64,000 nt of DNA, taken from NCBI GenBank assembly GCA_003439945.1, contig QVRM01006840.1, forward strand, positions 28,501-92,500, written 5' to 3'. Below the pieces are notes generated by a model. That model made no database searches, was not told where the DNA came from, and worked only from the letters and a program-made list of their open reading frames with translations. Source of the DNA: Dermanyssus gallinae (taxonomy: Eukaryota > Arthropoda > Arachnida > Mesostigmata > Dermanyssidae). This document shows positions 9,186 through 19,710 of the stretch, in pieces (within the stretch, counting starts at the first letter, position 1; every line of letters starts with the position of its first letter). Made by a program: the position numbers and the translations under genes.

Positions 9186-12052
9186 CCGAACGGTGTAGAC
9201 CAGGGCTGTTCTAGACTGAAACTTAACACGTGTGCTTACACAGAATTGTAATATGAATTGATAATAAACAAATATTGCTAACAATAAGTAAAAACAAACT
9301 GGTTAGCTAGTTTACCTGTTTTGGTGTTAAAAAAAAGCTTGAATGGGACAGAACCTGCAAGCGCTCACATATGGGCAGTCCTCCACATCTCCGCTAAAAT
9401 TGTTGTAGCATAGCTGTATATATATATATATATATATATATACTTCCATTTACGATCAGGATGTGTATTTTGGCGCCCAGTCAACGGGGTCCGGCCAGTT
9501 CTCCCCCATATTTATACAAACATATATATATATATATACTGTCTCGGCACCCGGTCTCGGGCCTCGACAGGTCTCGGTGGGTGCAGGGTACCGTGCCAGT
9601 AGTCTTTACGGGTCTTCTCTCACGAGTCGGATGTTGCCGACCATACGCATCATCATCATCATCATCATCGTCATCATGATCGTCATGATCTTCATCACCG
9701 AGGGAACGGCAACGAGGAAGTCCAAGTACAACGAAACCAAGCCACCCATAGAGAGTAGGCGGCGCGAGCGCATAGTGGACCTCACTTCGCAAGGCCGACG
9801 AAGTGGGTTCGTTCTGGCGTTAGCCAGCCGCCAGCCATCTACCTAGCCTAGCCTAGCCTAGCCTAGATCAGGTCAGTCAGGACTGCTTTTCGACACAGGT
9901 TACTACGACAATGACCGTTAGTAATACTACCTACCTACCTACCGACCTACGCTCTAGTTCCACGACTCGAGAGAAGCGACTAGAGCGACGATTCTCTCGA
10001 ACTTCATTCGCCACCAACGTGTTTCGTCGTCGTTCAACGGGTCTTCATTCAGCAGTCGTGTCGTGTCCAGTCCAGCGACTGTTTCTGCTGCTGCTGCTGC
10101 TGCCGCGGTTGTTGTCGTTGCTGCCGCTGATATGTTGTGGCTCGTCTTGGCCGGCCATAGGATTTGGTCGGGCGTCAACACCATCACCAGCGTCGTCATC
10201 GTCGTCGTCGAGAATTGTGAGGCTGTCTCCGACGAGAGTGGCTCGGCGAGGTGGATCGGCGAGGCTGACCAGCAGCCGCAGCCGCAGCAGCAGAAGCAGA
10301 ACAAAGCGCGAAGGGAAGATGCGACGCCACGACCTTGGATGTGAATTCGACTGTGAAATGCGTCCGTCTGTCCTCCTGTGTGTCCTGTGTGCTCTCCGAG
10401 TATGTATGTGTGTGTGTGTGGGGGGGGGGGGGGGATCTATGTGCCTCTCTCTCTCTGGCTGTGTGTCGTCTCATGGATGGTGATGATCATACATAGCCAC
10501 ACCGACGATCACAATGACGGCAATAACAATGACGACACACCAATAAGCATAACGACGAATCTCGAGTTGGGCGGAGTCCAGCAACTTCTTCTTGAGAGCA
10601 GCACAAGCAGTAACAACAACAGACCTCTCGTTCAAACGAGACGTCGTCGTCCTTCCTTGTCGTCGTCGTCGTCGTCGTTGTCGTCGTCGTCGCTACCGCC
10701 GCGATGATGGAAGGATCTCACCGCGCCCGCCGACATTGCGGCTGGACACAAGATTGAAAAACAACACATACGCAGGCTGCTACTTCTGCTTCTACTAACT
10801 CTACGAGGACAACCTGGTAACGTGTTGAACGACGGCTACCTGCTATCGGCTGAGGTCACCACCACCACCACCCCAGTGCTTGACCACCCCACCTACATCA
10901 TCATCATCATCATCATCCATCTCATCATCATCATCATCATCCATCTCATCATCACCATCATCATCCTCCATCTCATCATCACCATCATCATCCTCATTCT
11001 CATCATCATCATCATCTGTATCGGGGACCAACCATCGGGGGCCCATTATCAGCCGTGCTCTTACAGTACCTTCCGCAGCACCACGCTGTTCGGCTCCACC
11101 GTACGGCCGTGCGGCCGGTTGGTTGGTTGGTTGGTCGGTCGGTCGGTCGATCAGTCTGGTCCGCTGGCACTAACAGTACCAATCCGCAGCAGCAGCAGCA
11201 GCAGCAACAACAGCGGCACCAGCACCCCCAAGCCCAACCCCCAAGTGAGGAACGTAGCTAGGCAGACAAACAGGCAGGCAGGCAGGTAAGTCGCTAGGAC
11301 GAAAAGCAGAAGCAAAGGAAAGAAAATGGAGACTGACGGTCGGACGGACAGAAGGCGCACTGCGGGTCAGGCAGGTCGGGGGATCGGCGGCTGGCGACGG
11401 CGGCTGGCGACGAATGAGGAGCCGCCAGCAGTGGCGATCTCTGATGGAAGGCCGCATCAGACGGTCACCACCAACGTTAAGTCGTCGGGGAGTCCACGAC
11501 GACCGCGACCACCAGACAAGCTGCTGCGGCTGCTACTACTGTAACGAGAGACTCAGCGAGAGAGAGAGAGAGAGAAAGAGAATGGGGAGGGTGGACAGCG
11601 AGAGAAGGAGAGCCCCAATGAGTCTTGTGTTCGCTATTGCTGGCGCTATTTTTTGGCACGGTCATCACGGTTGTAGTGTTTGCTGTTGTTATTGTTGTTG
11701 TTGTTGTGCTGCTATTGTTGTTGTTGTTGTTGTTATCGTCATTGTCATCATCATCATCGGCGTAGGTTCCAGCACGGTCACCGTTGCACCATCACACGAG
11801 AGACGACGAACAAGGACCGTTAGGCGGATAACGGCCAATGGCGCTGTCCTAGAGGTCCGAATACCATTACTACATTTAATACTTCTACCACTACTACTAC
11901 TACTACTATTATTACTTTGTTTTTTTTTATTGAACCCACTACACGTGTGGTGCGGCATTTGTATGTGAAAATCAGCGGAAATGTTTTGCACCTTTCTTCG
12001 CGGTTTTTTTTGTGTAGTTGTAGTTATGTTGGTCCTACTATTATTACTACTA

Positions 12053-12168
12053 AAATCCTTTCGGGGTTGGGGACTCTCAGCCAAGATTTAACGTCCACGG
12101 GACTGCTTTTCGCATTGCTTCATAGACGGACTACCCCCAGAAACACTAACGTGCAACGGTGGGGCTCG
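12053..12168 (-). mobile_element. SINE family B, 5'-truncated
   Basis: Matches the 3' two thirds of family B (ACTCTCAGCCAAGATTTAACG, then CTTCATAGACGGACTACCCC, then GCAACGGTGGGGCTCG). It stops at box B, so the tRNA-like head is missing. Lies in an (ACT)n-rich context. Confidence 0.75.
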
Positions 12169-12215
12169 TTTACTACTTCAACATCTTCTTCGACACTATT
12201 ATTACTACTACTACT

Positions 12216-12387
12216 AAAAGTTTTCGGGCTGACCCTCAGCCAAGATTTAACGTCCACGGAACTGTTTTTCACATTGCTTCATAGACGGACCCCCATAAAT
12301 ACAAATGTGCAACGGTGGGGTTCGAACCCGCGCACCTATGTGTCTCCTCCGGTTGCGAGGCGCAGACTTTAGCCACCACGCCACCGA
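12216..12387 (-). mobile_element. SINE family B, full length
   Basis: Complete copy read from the minus strand: head GGTGGCGTGGTGGCTAAAG (box A), GCAACCGGAGGAGACA, box B GGGTTCGAACCCC, then the family body and CAGCCCGAAAAC end. The 3' tail runs directly into (AGT)n, and the head is also bordered by (ACT)n, so it sits inside an ACT array. Confidence 0.85.
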
Positions 12388-12937
12388 CTACTACTACTAC
12401 TACGCCAGTTACTGTTACTACTACTGCCACTACCAGCGACAATAAACAACACCTATCAACCGGCCACGTTAAATTGACCATCGCCAGCAGATAGACAGAC
12501 AGACATACAAACAGACTGTTCTCCCTATCAACTCTGTGTACGACTTCACCTGACCCGGTGAGCGTATGTGCATACATGTGGTGTGTGCCAGATAGGTATG
12601 GATGTACCGACAGGCGACGGCAGTGGCGGCAGTGGCGGCAGCAGCAACAGCACAACATTGAACCGATCTACCGATAGAGAGAGCAAACCCGTGTAGTAGT
12701 ACTTAGGCGTACACATGGCGAATCCGCGGGAGAAGACAATTTGACTAGGCGCAATGCTCGCGGCGGCGCAAATTTGCCCAGCTCACCCAGCACGCTCTTT
12801 TAGGGGTAGAAACCCCACAACGTCGTCGATTCAACAACGGTACGAGAAGCAGAAGCAGAAGAAGAAGAAAAAGACGACGACGACGAAGATTTACAGAGAA
12901 ACCAAACAAACAAAAGACATTGTTTGCACTACTACGT

Positions 12938-13093
12938 AAAGTTTTCGGGCTGACCCTCAGCCAAGATTTAACGTCTACGGAACTGTTTTTCACATTGCTT
13001 CATAGACGGACTACCCCCATAAATACACATGTGCAACGGTGGGGCTCGAACCCGCGCACCTATGTGTCTCCTCCGGTTGCGAGGCGGAGACTT
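12938..13093 (-). mobile_element. SINE family B, slightly 5'-truncated
   Basis: As the copy at 12216 but lacking the last bases of the head. The tail is bordered by ACTACTACG and the truncated head runs straight into TACTACTACTACTAC (13095-13110). Confidence 0.82.
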
Positions 13094-13220
13094 AATACTA
13101 CTACTACTACTGGTTGTACTATTGTATAGATTGCAGAGTACCGCAACGAGCAACATCGGACGACAGCAGTCCTGCTCACCACCCACTATTCACCCGGTAG
13201 TTATTGGTCGCCAATATAGT

Positions 13221-13295
13221 AAGTGTTGATGAAGATTGATTGTTGCGTCGAAACACTGTGATGTAACATAAACACACTTAATAGATAAATAGTAA
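13221..13295 (+). repeat. Dispersed repeat E, copy 1
   Basis: The block GATTGTTGCGTCGAAACACT, then GTGATGTAACATAAACACAC and ATAGATAAATA, recurs at about 26190-26263 and 33680-33753, inside the first intron of both BOLA2 copies. It may be the 3' end of a retroelement; class not established. Confidence 0.6.
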
Positions 13296-13606
13296 TAATA
13301 TAATACGCGTCATACTAGTGTAAAGCTAGTAGTTAAACACATATTAAAAACAACCTCCTTAAAAAATGTTTAATTCTAGTAGTTAAACACACTCGTTTTA
13401 TTATAGTTTTCAAGCAGAATTGCTGGCAGAAGCTAGTTAGCTTAATCAGTGCATTGGCAGTTGAATTTTGTGCTGTCATTATCGCCAAATGACTCTATTA
13501 GAAAAATCCAGACGGACGAACCGACGGGCAGTGCATGTCGCCGTAGTAGCGTAATAGACGTAACTGTGCTGTGCGGACTCACTACGAACACTAATGAGTC
13601 ATCTGG

Positions 13607-13684
13607 AGCACAACATACGCTGGCTGCGATCGAGGTCCATATATATATATATATATGATCCTCGATCGCAGCAAGCGTATGTTG

Positions 13685-13688
<4 letters not shown>
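13607..13688. repeat. 29-bp inverted repeat around (AT)n
   Basis: The arms 13607-13635 and 13660-13688 are complementary except for one base. The loop is an (AT)n tract. A second, longer (AT)n tract follows at 13690-13722. Confidence 0.88.
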
Positions 13689-13726
<38 letters not shown>

Positions 13727-13989
13727 GTAAAAGAATAGTCAAGATATATGTGTGTGTGTGTATTTGTAGAAATGCACATATGTCCTTGTTCCACGATAGT
13801 AAAAATTGTGCCGGATTTTTCAACTTTATATATAACCGCCCGCCATCTGGCAACTGCCTAGGGAGCTGTGCAATATTCAATCCAAGAACCTCAGTTGCTG
13901 ATTGCGCATCCAGTTCTATTCGGCAATCGCTGTGACAGCATCCTCTAAGTGGACTCCCTTCTACCGACGACCATACTTCAGCGCATATA

Positions 13990-14850
13990 TATATATATAT
14001 ATAAAATACGTAGGCCCAAAATGATCCAAGATGATTTGGAAACGATACAGGAAATTGTAAAGCTCTTGAAACCAATATTGCAACATGGTCTCAGAGAAGC
14101 CTCGTTTCGGAGTGAGAGTGAAATTCTAATGTGTGGTACTGGTGGTATTGCTCGACTTAGGTGCACAAATGGTGCGATCGCGAGATGACCAGTTCCCCTA
14201 TAAAGAAGCAGCCAAGCATATACTCGTGTTCGTAATACAATTCTGCTAGAAGAAGTAACATAGTCTTTTAGGAGTGAATTTGCAAAAATTAAAATTTTAT
14301 CATTAGCTTTCACGTTCAATTCTTCAAATGAATAACATAACCGTACGACCACTCACAGCGCTTAAACTTAATAAATTCAAGCAAACGCACATTTCGATAA
14401 TTCTATGGCGATACGAGCCTGGTTGCGAAGCATTTAAATACGTGCAACGAAGCTCTGCAGGCGCTATCAAATGTGTACAGTGCTTCGCAGAGGCAACGTC
14501 GAGCAATTACTGTGAGGTACTAAATAGTTGTGCGTGCTTCTGGAGCTATGACAAGTGATTTATCTGATGGAACAAGTCATTTGCGCATGTACTCAATCTG
14601 GACATGGCCGCCGGAAAACCTTAATTACTCCACAACCGAAAGATAATAAGAGAACTTCATTTTTTGCGGATTTTCTTCTAAACGACAATGTCGCATCTTC
14701 TAGCCGGTCGTCGTATATTCTTCAGAGAAGCACTCTCACTCTGAAACAAGTTTTCTCCGGAGCTATGCCCCATTGAAAAACATATTTACTTTCTCGAGCT
14801 CTATAATTCCCTATATTGCTTTCGAAATAATGTTGAGTAGTCCGGAATAT
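13990..14850. mobile_element. Internally deleted DNA transposon, family T
   Basis: The ends are inverted copies of each other: GAAATTGTAAAGCTC ... CGGAGTGAGAGTG at 14050-14125, and its counterpart at about 14728-14815 (CACTCTCACTCTGAAACAAG ... CTCGAGCTCTATAATTCCC). Interior blocks at 14485-14640 (GTGCTTCTGGAGCTATGACA, TTTATCTGATGGA, CTCAATCTGGACATG) match the sequence after the transposase relic at 55670-55800 in the same order. It is therefore a deletion derivative of that transposon that kept the ends and lost most of the transposase gene. (AT)n runs abut both termini (13985-14003 and 14849-14872). Confidence 0.75.
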
Positions 14851-14921
14851 AAATATATATATATATATATAGAGAAAATATTGTGATGATTTATTATCCA
14901 ATCTCTATATATATGGGCATA

Positions 14922-14923
<2 letters not shown>

Positions 14924-14994
<71 letters not shown>
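14924..14994. repeat. (AT)n microsatellite, ~70 bp
   Basis: One of the longest uninterrupted AT tracts in the window. Others lie near 9417-9442, 13690-13722, 16862-16891, 23718-23746, 23797-23870, 24081-24117, 31203-31258, 31471-31605, 41937-41994, 42220-42261, 46098-46128, 46898-46922, 52364-52394, 56373-56402, 61322-61396 and 63488-63513. Confidence 0.95.
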
Positions 14995-14996
<2 letters not shown>

Positions 14997-15903
14997 AGTA
15001 TGCAATCGCATAAGACACAGTTGCAAGTGTACTGCGGACGCTCATTGCCCAGCAGCAAGCTCAAACCAATGCGTTACATATATGAAATATGCAAAACACT
15101 CGCTGAGTAAATTTGATGTTACCTCATTAACTGCGCTATAACTACAAGTGCGCACATGATAGAGCCCAACAATGTAGAATACCAGAAGAACGGCGAAACA
15201 GCTTTTTGTAACCTGTATATACGTGGAGTTGGAAATGATACAGACCCAAAGCATACCGCGGCATTGCTTTGTCAAACGTCTTGTATATGGTACGTATATC
15301 CCTCATTACATCGCGGCTCTTGCACGATTGATACACTGCTGGCGAAATGTTGTACGCGGCGTTCATAGATGTTTGTTGTCGTCTTTGCGCAATAGCCCCC
15401 TCTGTATGTATTTATACACGACCGGCCCAGCGATAATCTTAAGGGATTGCAAATGAATATCCATGCAAATGATCATTTGTTATGAACCTCATTTTAGATA
15501 TGCTCCCGTGTGACCCAAACAAAGTTCTCCGATACAGTGACTTCAAAAACGAAAGAAACAAACTTCGTCACCGATAGTTTCAAAAAATGAATAGTATAAC
15601 ATGGATATGACGATGACGCCCATAGATGACCGCCTTGATGGTGAAGATTCCGCAACCACAGAAGCAACGTAACAACGCGAGCCAGGCAGCGAAGTGCCAA
15701 GCGTGCAGATACAACACGCACATCGAATCTTTCAACACTCACAGTCTTTTACCATGAGAGAAGAAGGCGATCATTATAACCAGTGTAGTCAATCTCTTTT
15801 ACTAGCTATCAAGGACGCCTAAATGAGATAAACCAGTCATCGTAAAGGCAGAGATTATGATAGCGCGTTTAATTCTGTGGCGTCGTCGTCAAGAATGGTT
15901 ACT
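14995..15903. other. Gene-free stretch
   Basis: Short overlapping open frames on both strands, none recognised. Confidence 0.35.
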
Positions 15904-15957
15904 CTCCCCGAGCAGAACCTGCTAGCAGAGTGTCGCTAGCAGGTTCTGCTCGGGGAG
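15904..15957. repeat. Perfect 23-bp inverted repeat, 8-nt loop
   Basis: The arms 15904-15926 and 15935-15957 are exact reverse complements (CTCCCCGAGCAGAACC at the outer end), with loop AGAGTGTC. GC-rich compared with its surroundings, so the stem would be very stable. Confidence 0.92.
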
Positions 15958-16195
15958 CTTCTGCCGATGGTCGCATCTAACACACCTAACACTGTGATCC
16001 ACTGCGCGTATGTTTGTTTCGGTAAGACGGCAAATTCACTGGGCGAACGGAATTTTCCGTCCGAAATGAAGGGCAATCGGCGGGCAACTTAAGTTAATTC
16101 TCTTTCTCGCCCTCCCTCTCTCTTCCATCTTCGTCTCTCTTTCGTAGTGCATAAAATGTCTTGTGAGCTCCACTGATACACTGTCTTTTTTGTAG

Positions 16196-16334
16196 AGGCG
16201 GAAATATCTTCTCGATAGCGCCATCATTGGCGGCGGCCAGAACGGCGCTGTCATTAACTCCGACGTAAGAGCCCTGACGAAAAAGTTCAGAACTGGTGAA
16301 GGCGTCTCAGCGACAACTGTCAAAGCTAGCTGTG
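16196..16334 (+). CDS. Candidate orphan internal exon
   Basis: A 139-nt segment with a good 3' splice site (CTGTCTTTTTTGTAG ending at 16195) and a consensus donor (GTAAGT from 16335). The frame starting at its first base is open for 46 codons and ends in phase 1. It reads KYLLDSAIIGGGQNGAVI, then RALTKKFRTGEGVSATT and KASC. The composition looks like a real protein and is not low-complexity. I do not recognise the family, and I could not find convincing neighbouring exons. An unrelated minus-strand frame (16036-16323) overlaps. It could be an internal exon of a gene extending beyond what I can assemble, or chance. Confidence 0.35.
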
Positions 16335-16339
16335 GTAAG

Positions 16340-16858
16340 TAGAGATTATCTGCGTTTTTGCCGGGAGTAAAATCTCACAATCTGAAGACGTTTCAAATTA
16401 AGAAGAAAAATACACACGGCCACCGGATAAAAACACCTGTTTTTTTTCTGGACTCAACGGTAGAACGGCAGCACTTTCAACATCTGTATCGTCGCGCCAT
16501 ATCGACAACAGCGTAATACGCCCCAATGAAACCATTAAGTAGTGCCGCATTTTTTCGGGTACGTCTAAACTTGTGTGAATCCTGAGTGTATTTACGAACT
16601 TGCAACGATATCGATGGCAATATATCGCCAGTTAAACGCAGTTACCGTAGACTGCGTCCCGCTTAGGTTCATGGCGACCGAGCAAGAAATGGCGGCATAC
16701 TAGTTTGATTGGAAGCAAAGATGTTCGAAGTACGAAACACGGCCACCATATTGCTATCTCCTGTAAAAGAACATATCTGAGCCGGCACAACTCTATGTGC
16801 GTCGAGCGCGGCCCTCAAAGTTCTTGACATAGATGTCGTGTTGGGATTAAACTTACAG

Positions 16859-16895
<37 letters not shown>

Positions 16896-17859
16896 GGGTC
16901 CAGATCTTCGTCGTCACTTTATTTTACCAACTAACTGTTTACTGTAAGGGCATTAACGTTGCAATATTGTAGTGCAGCACTCGACCGCACACATCCTTTT
17001 CCATATGACCCTATTCCAAGGCCAACTTCTCCGTGATATATGGTTCACTGCAGACACCGCGGGCTGGCAGGCACCTCGTATATACGATATGTCCGTGCAG
17101 CACAAGGCCAGATGATGCGGCTGTTTTCTCTTCACTTGGTTGTGACGGGATCCAATGAGATAACCTCAATTGCCATGCGACAAGATAATGATATTGATAT
17201 GATATGATATCAATGAAAATATTGATATGAGATGACATATTCGCGAATTCTTCGATTGCGAATCGTGGCCAAGGTAAGCTTGCCCACCGTTCTTGGAACC
17301 GCTGATAATATGCGGGCACATAGTGATGAACTGTAGACGTGGATAACGAAAATCGACCGCGGTGCAAGTGCTGCTCCTCGACCATCAGACAAGCCAGCAT
17401 GGTTGCATTTCGCTACAGCAACTTGTCAACAATGCTTGTCCAACTGAAACACGCCTTGATCCCGGATGTGGCGACGTATCTCTTGTGTTCGTACATGTCA
17501 TGATTTGTTTTTATAAAACACAAAGCGTCCCTCATGAAAGTTCACCAGTTCCGAGCAAAATCCGAGAGTTCCGAAAAAGTTCCAACTGGAACAAATAACG
17601 TGGAATGTCCTCTAAAGCGGCTATCTAAGACGTAATGTGAGTGGATCACACATCAGGGAGAGTTTGTGCGTGTGACTCCAGGAGTGGAAATGACATATTT
17701 AACATGGCATGTAGGAATGGGGTTGTACTTCATGATTTTCAAATTTTTCAAGTTAATCTGTTTTAAACGACGCATGAAATAGTTTCTTAATTTTAAAGAA
17801 CACCTGCACGGAAAGTTTGCTCAAAAAAATCTTAAGGTATATATATAGATATATATGTA
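16340..17859. other. Gene-free stretch
   Basis: Contains (AT)n at 16862-16891 and an ATATTGATATGA repeat near 17186-17232. No gene recognised. Confidence 0.35.
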
Positions 17860-17934
17860 GGGCTACAAAAAAGTTTTTTGGTTTTGTCCGTAGAGAATCA
17901 TTAAAAAAAACCGAAAACACTTTTTTGTAGACCC
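17860..17934. mobile_element. Tiny MITE, family F, copy 1
   Basis: A 75-bp element whose ends GGGCTACAAAAAAGT and ACTTTTTTGTAGACCC are near-perfect inverted repeats. The interior GGTTTTGTCCGTA.AGAATC is shared with the copy at 40200-40276. It lies next to TA-rich sequence. Far too small to code for anything. Confidence 0.75.
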
Positions 17935-17939
17935 AATAT

Positions 17940-19190
17940 AAGCTACAAGAAGAATACAAATAAATTGGACTTTAAAATCTATGTTTTGGCTAACAAGGAA
18001 ACCTGAGAAAACTGGTCAAACGTCTATCATTGATAATTTCTAAAGAGGGTACTCTGTAACTGTCACTCGTATGTGTACTCAAAACAATCATCCACCACTA
18101 CCACGACGTTAACTGTGTGAAAAAGCGTGTAATAACGGCACTGGCTAAATTAAAATATTGAAGCTGACCAATCCCTGTGTATTTCTACTTCTTCAAAATG
18201 GGGAATAAATATATGCACATAATATCGCTTGCAAATGTTTAAGCTTGCAACGCTATCTAACGGAGATTTTCCGATCTACTAAATGATTGAAATTGTAAAA
18301 ACGCAACCAGGACTTACTACAATACGGAGAGATATTTGGTAACTATGCAAATCTACATCCTTCGGTTTGGCATATATATATATATAATATGCAAGTTTCT
18401 TGCATACGAGTACATACTCTAAACTATACGATTATTTTAACGCTTACATCAGAGTGTTGTCCGTGAGCGTGCGACCATCGGAGATTATTCAAGGCTGCTA
18501 GCTTATCGATTTACTCAAGTTTTGCTTTCCTAGATTTTGGGAATTTGCTTCATATGTCGATTAACGGATTGAGACTCCATTGCCAAGTGAGCTTGAGCAC
18601 ACAATGTAAGCATTCTCCGGGATAGACATTCAGGAATATGGAGTCTATCCCTGCATTTCTTGTTTAACAAATAAGTTTGACCAATAAAACTGCATGCAAA
18701 TGAATAGGGGCCGAAGCCTCAAATTAGAAACTTCATGGTGCCTACAGCATGAGCTCTGAAGCTTTTCCGTCCTTCTACCTGGGTAATCTATGCTTTGTTG
18801 TCTAGCGTTCGTCGATGTCATGGCGGCGCATCTCGCCTTTCCGGTTTTCTGGGTCGTTGATTCGAACACCTAATGCACTTGAGTGTTCATGTGTCTCCAT
18901 GGCCCAATTATTTACGCCAAGCAAGAGCCTCCTCGTGGATTCTAGAGTTCTTCCTTGGAAATATTGAGGGCCTGCAGCGCAACTAGACATATCGCTCCGG
19001 AAAGTGTCGGCTCTTGTACCGTTCTGCCGAAAAGAGTCTAGAGCACGCCTGCAGAAGACATCAACCATTTATTGGACCATCTGCAGTAATGATTTAATAT
19101 ACACCTATACATGCCAACTCAACTTTTTACATAGTCGTTCTACAATATTCAATTGAATCAATTGCATCGTTAGCCTTCAACTGAGACAAA
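17940..19190. other. Gene-free stretch
   Basis: Short open frames only, with a small (AT)n at 18372-18386. No gene recognised. Confidence 0.35.
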
Positions 19191-19382
19191 CTATTTAAAT
19201 AAAGATACACTTTTATCTGTGATGGACGCCGCCTTTTTGACAAGTTCATCATAGTCACCCACAACGCACAGGCTAACTTCGCAGACTTGTAGTAAAATTC
19301 GAGCCTTAGACGTGGATGCTAAACCCCCTACAGTGACCCATGGAATACCACCGTCTAAGACCTGACCCAACCCGATAGACAT
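19191..19382 (-). CDS. Small unidentified ORF or exon
   Basis: A 63-codon frame that looks protein-like rather than repetitive: MSIGLGQVLDGGIPWVTVGG near the start, then ARILLQVCEVSLCVVGDYDE and a lysine-rich end. It lies about 330 bases downstream of the UTP23 stop on the same strand. I see no clear acceptor site before it and recognise no family. It could be a terminal exon or a fortuitous frame. Confidence 0.2.
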   Translation of the reverse strand: MSIGLGQVLDGGIPWVTVGGLASTSKARILLQVCEVSLCVVGDYDELVKKAASITDKSVSLFK

Positions 19383-19710
19383 TACAAACTTCTACCGCGT
19401 ATATATTTGCTTACCTGTTGCGTGCCGGATAATGACTTTATACTTGCCGGCACCAAGAAAATCTGCCACTTTATCATTTTCCCTGTGTCACCACGGCGAC
19501 TACACAAGTAGGCAGAAGGAATTCCCACGATAACCGTAGTATGTAGTAAGGAGACAGCGTAAGTCCAAACCATCGCAATGAAGAAATAAATATATCGAAT
19601 GATATATAGCAGCACAGCGAGGCAGCAATTGTACGAAAATTGTTGTAACAAAGCAATGCCTATGTGCCTATGCAAAGGCGCCCCCTCAACAGAGGCAAGA
19701 AAAACTACAG

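Larger units (their letters stand above)
9400..12450. repeat. Trinucleotide-repeat-rich zone
   Basis: Dense short tandem repeats: (AT)n near 9417-9442 and 9521-9538, (ATC)n at 9648-9680, CCTAG x5 at about 9842-9866, CTAC repeats at 9929-9950, CTG runs at 10086-10103, a G14 run near 10421-10434, CGT runs at 10656-10692, a long (ATC)n block at about 10896-11018, GGTT/GGTC repeats at 11117-11150, CAG at 11187-11205, (GA)n at 11557-11576, TTG at about 11684-11740 and ACT runs at 11890-11910 and 12195-12217. Open frames here are long on both strands only because the repeats lack stops, and their translations are homopolymers, so I do not call genes. It could be an untranslated exon or promoter region, but nothing in the sequence proves it. 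Confidence 0.7.

Noticed and set aside
9463..11968. Several 90-190-codon open frames on both strands
   Set aside because: They translate trinucleotide repeats (runs of Ser, Ile, Asp, Leu, Val) and are open in multiple frames at once; no domain or splice structure supports them.
13221..13295. Hammerhead ribozyme in repeat E
   Set aside because: It has TTGATGA and GAAA, but stem III cannot be formed and the core C is replaced by T.
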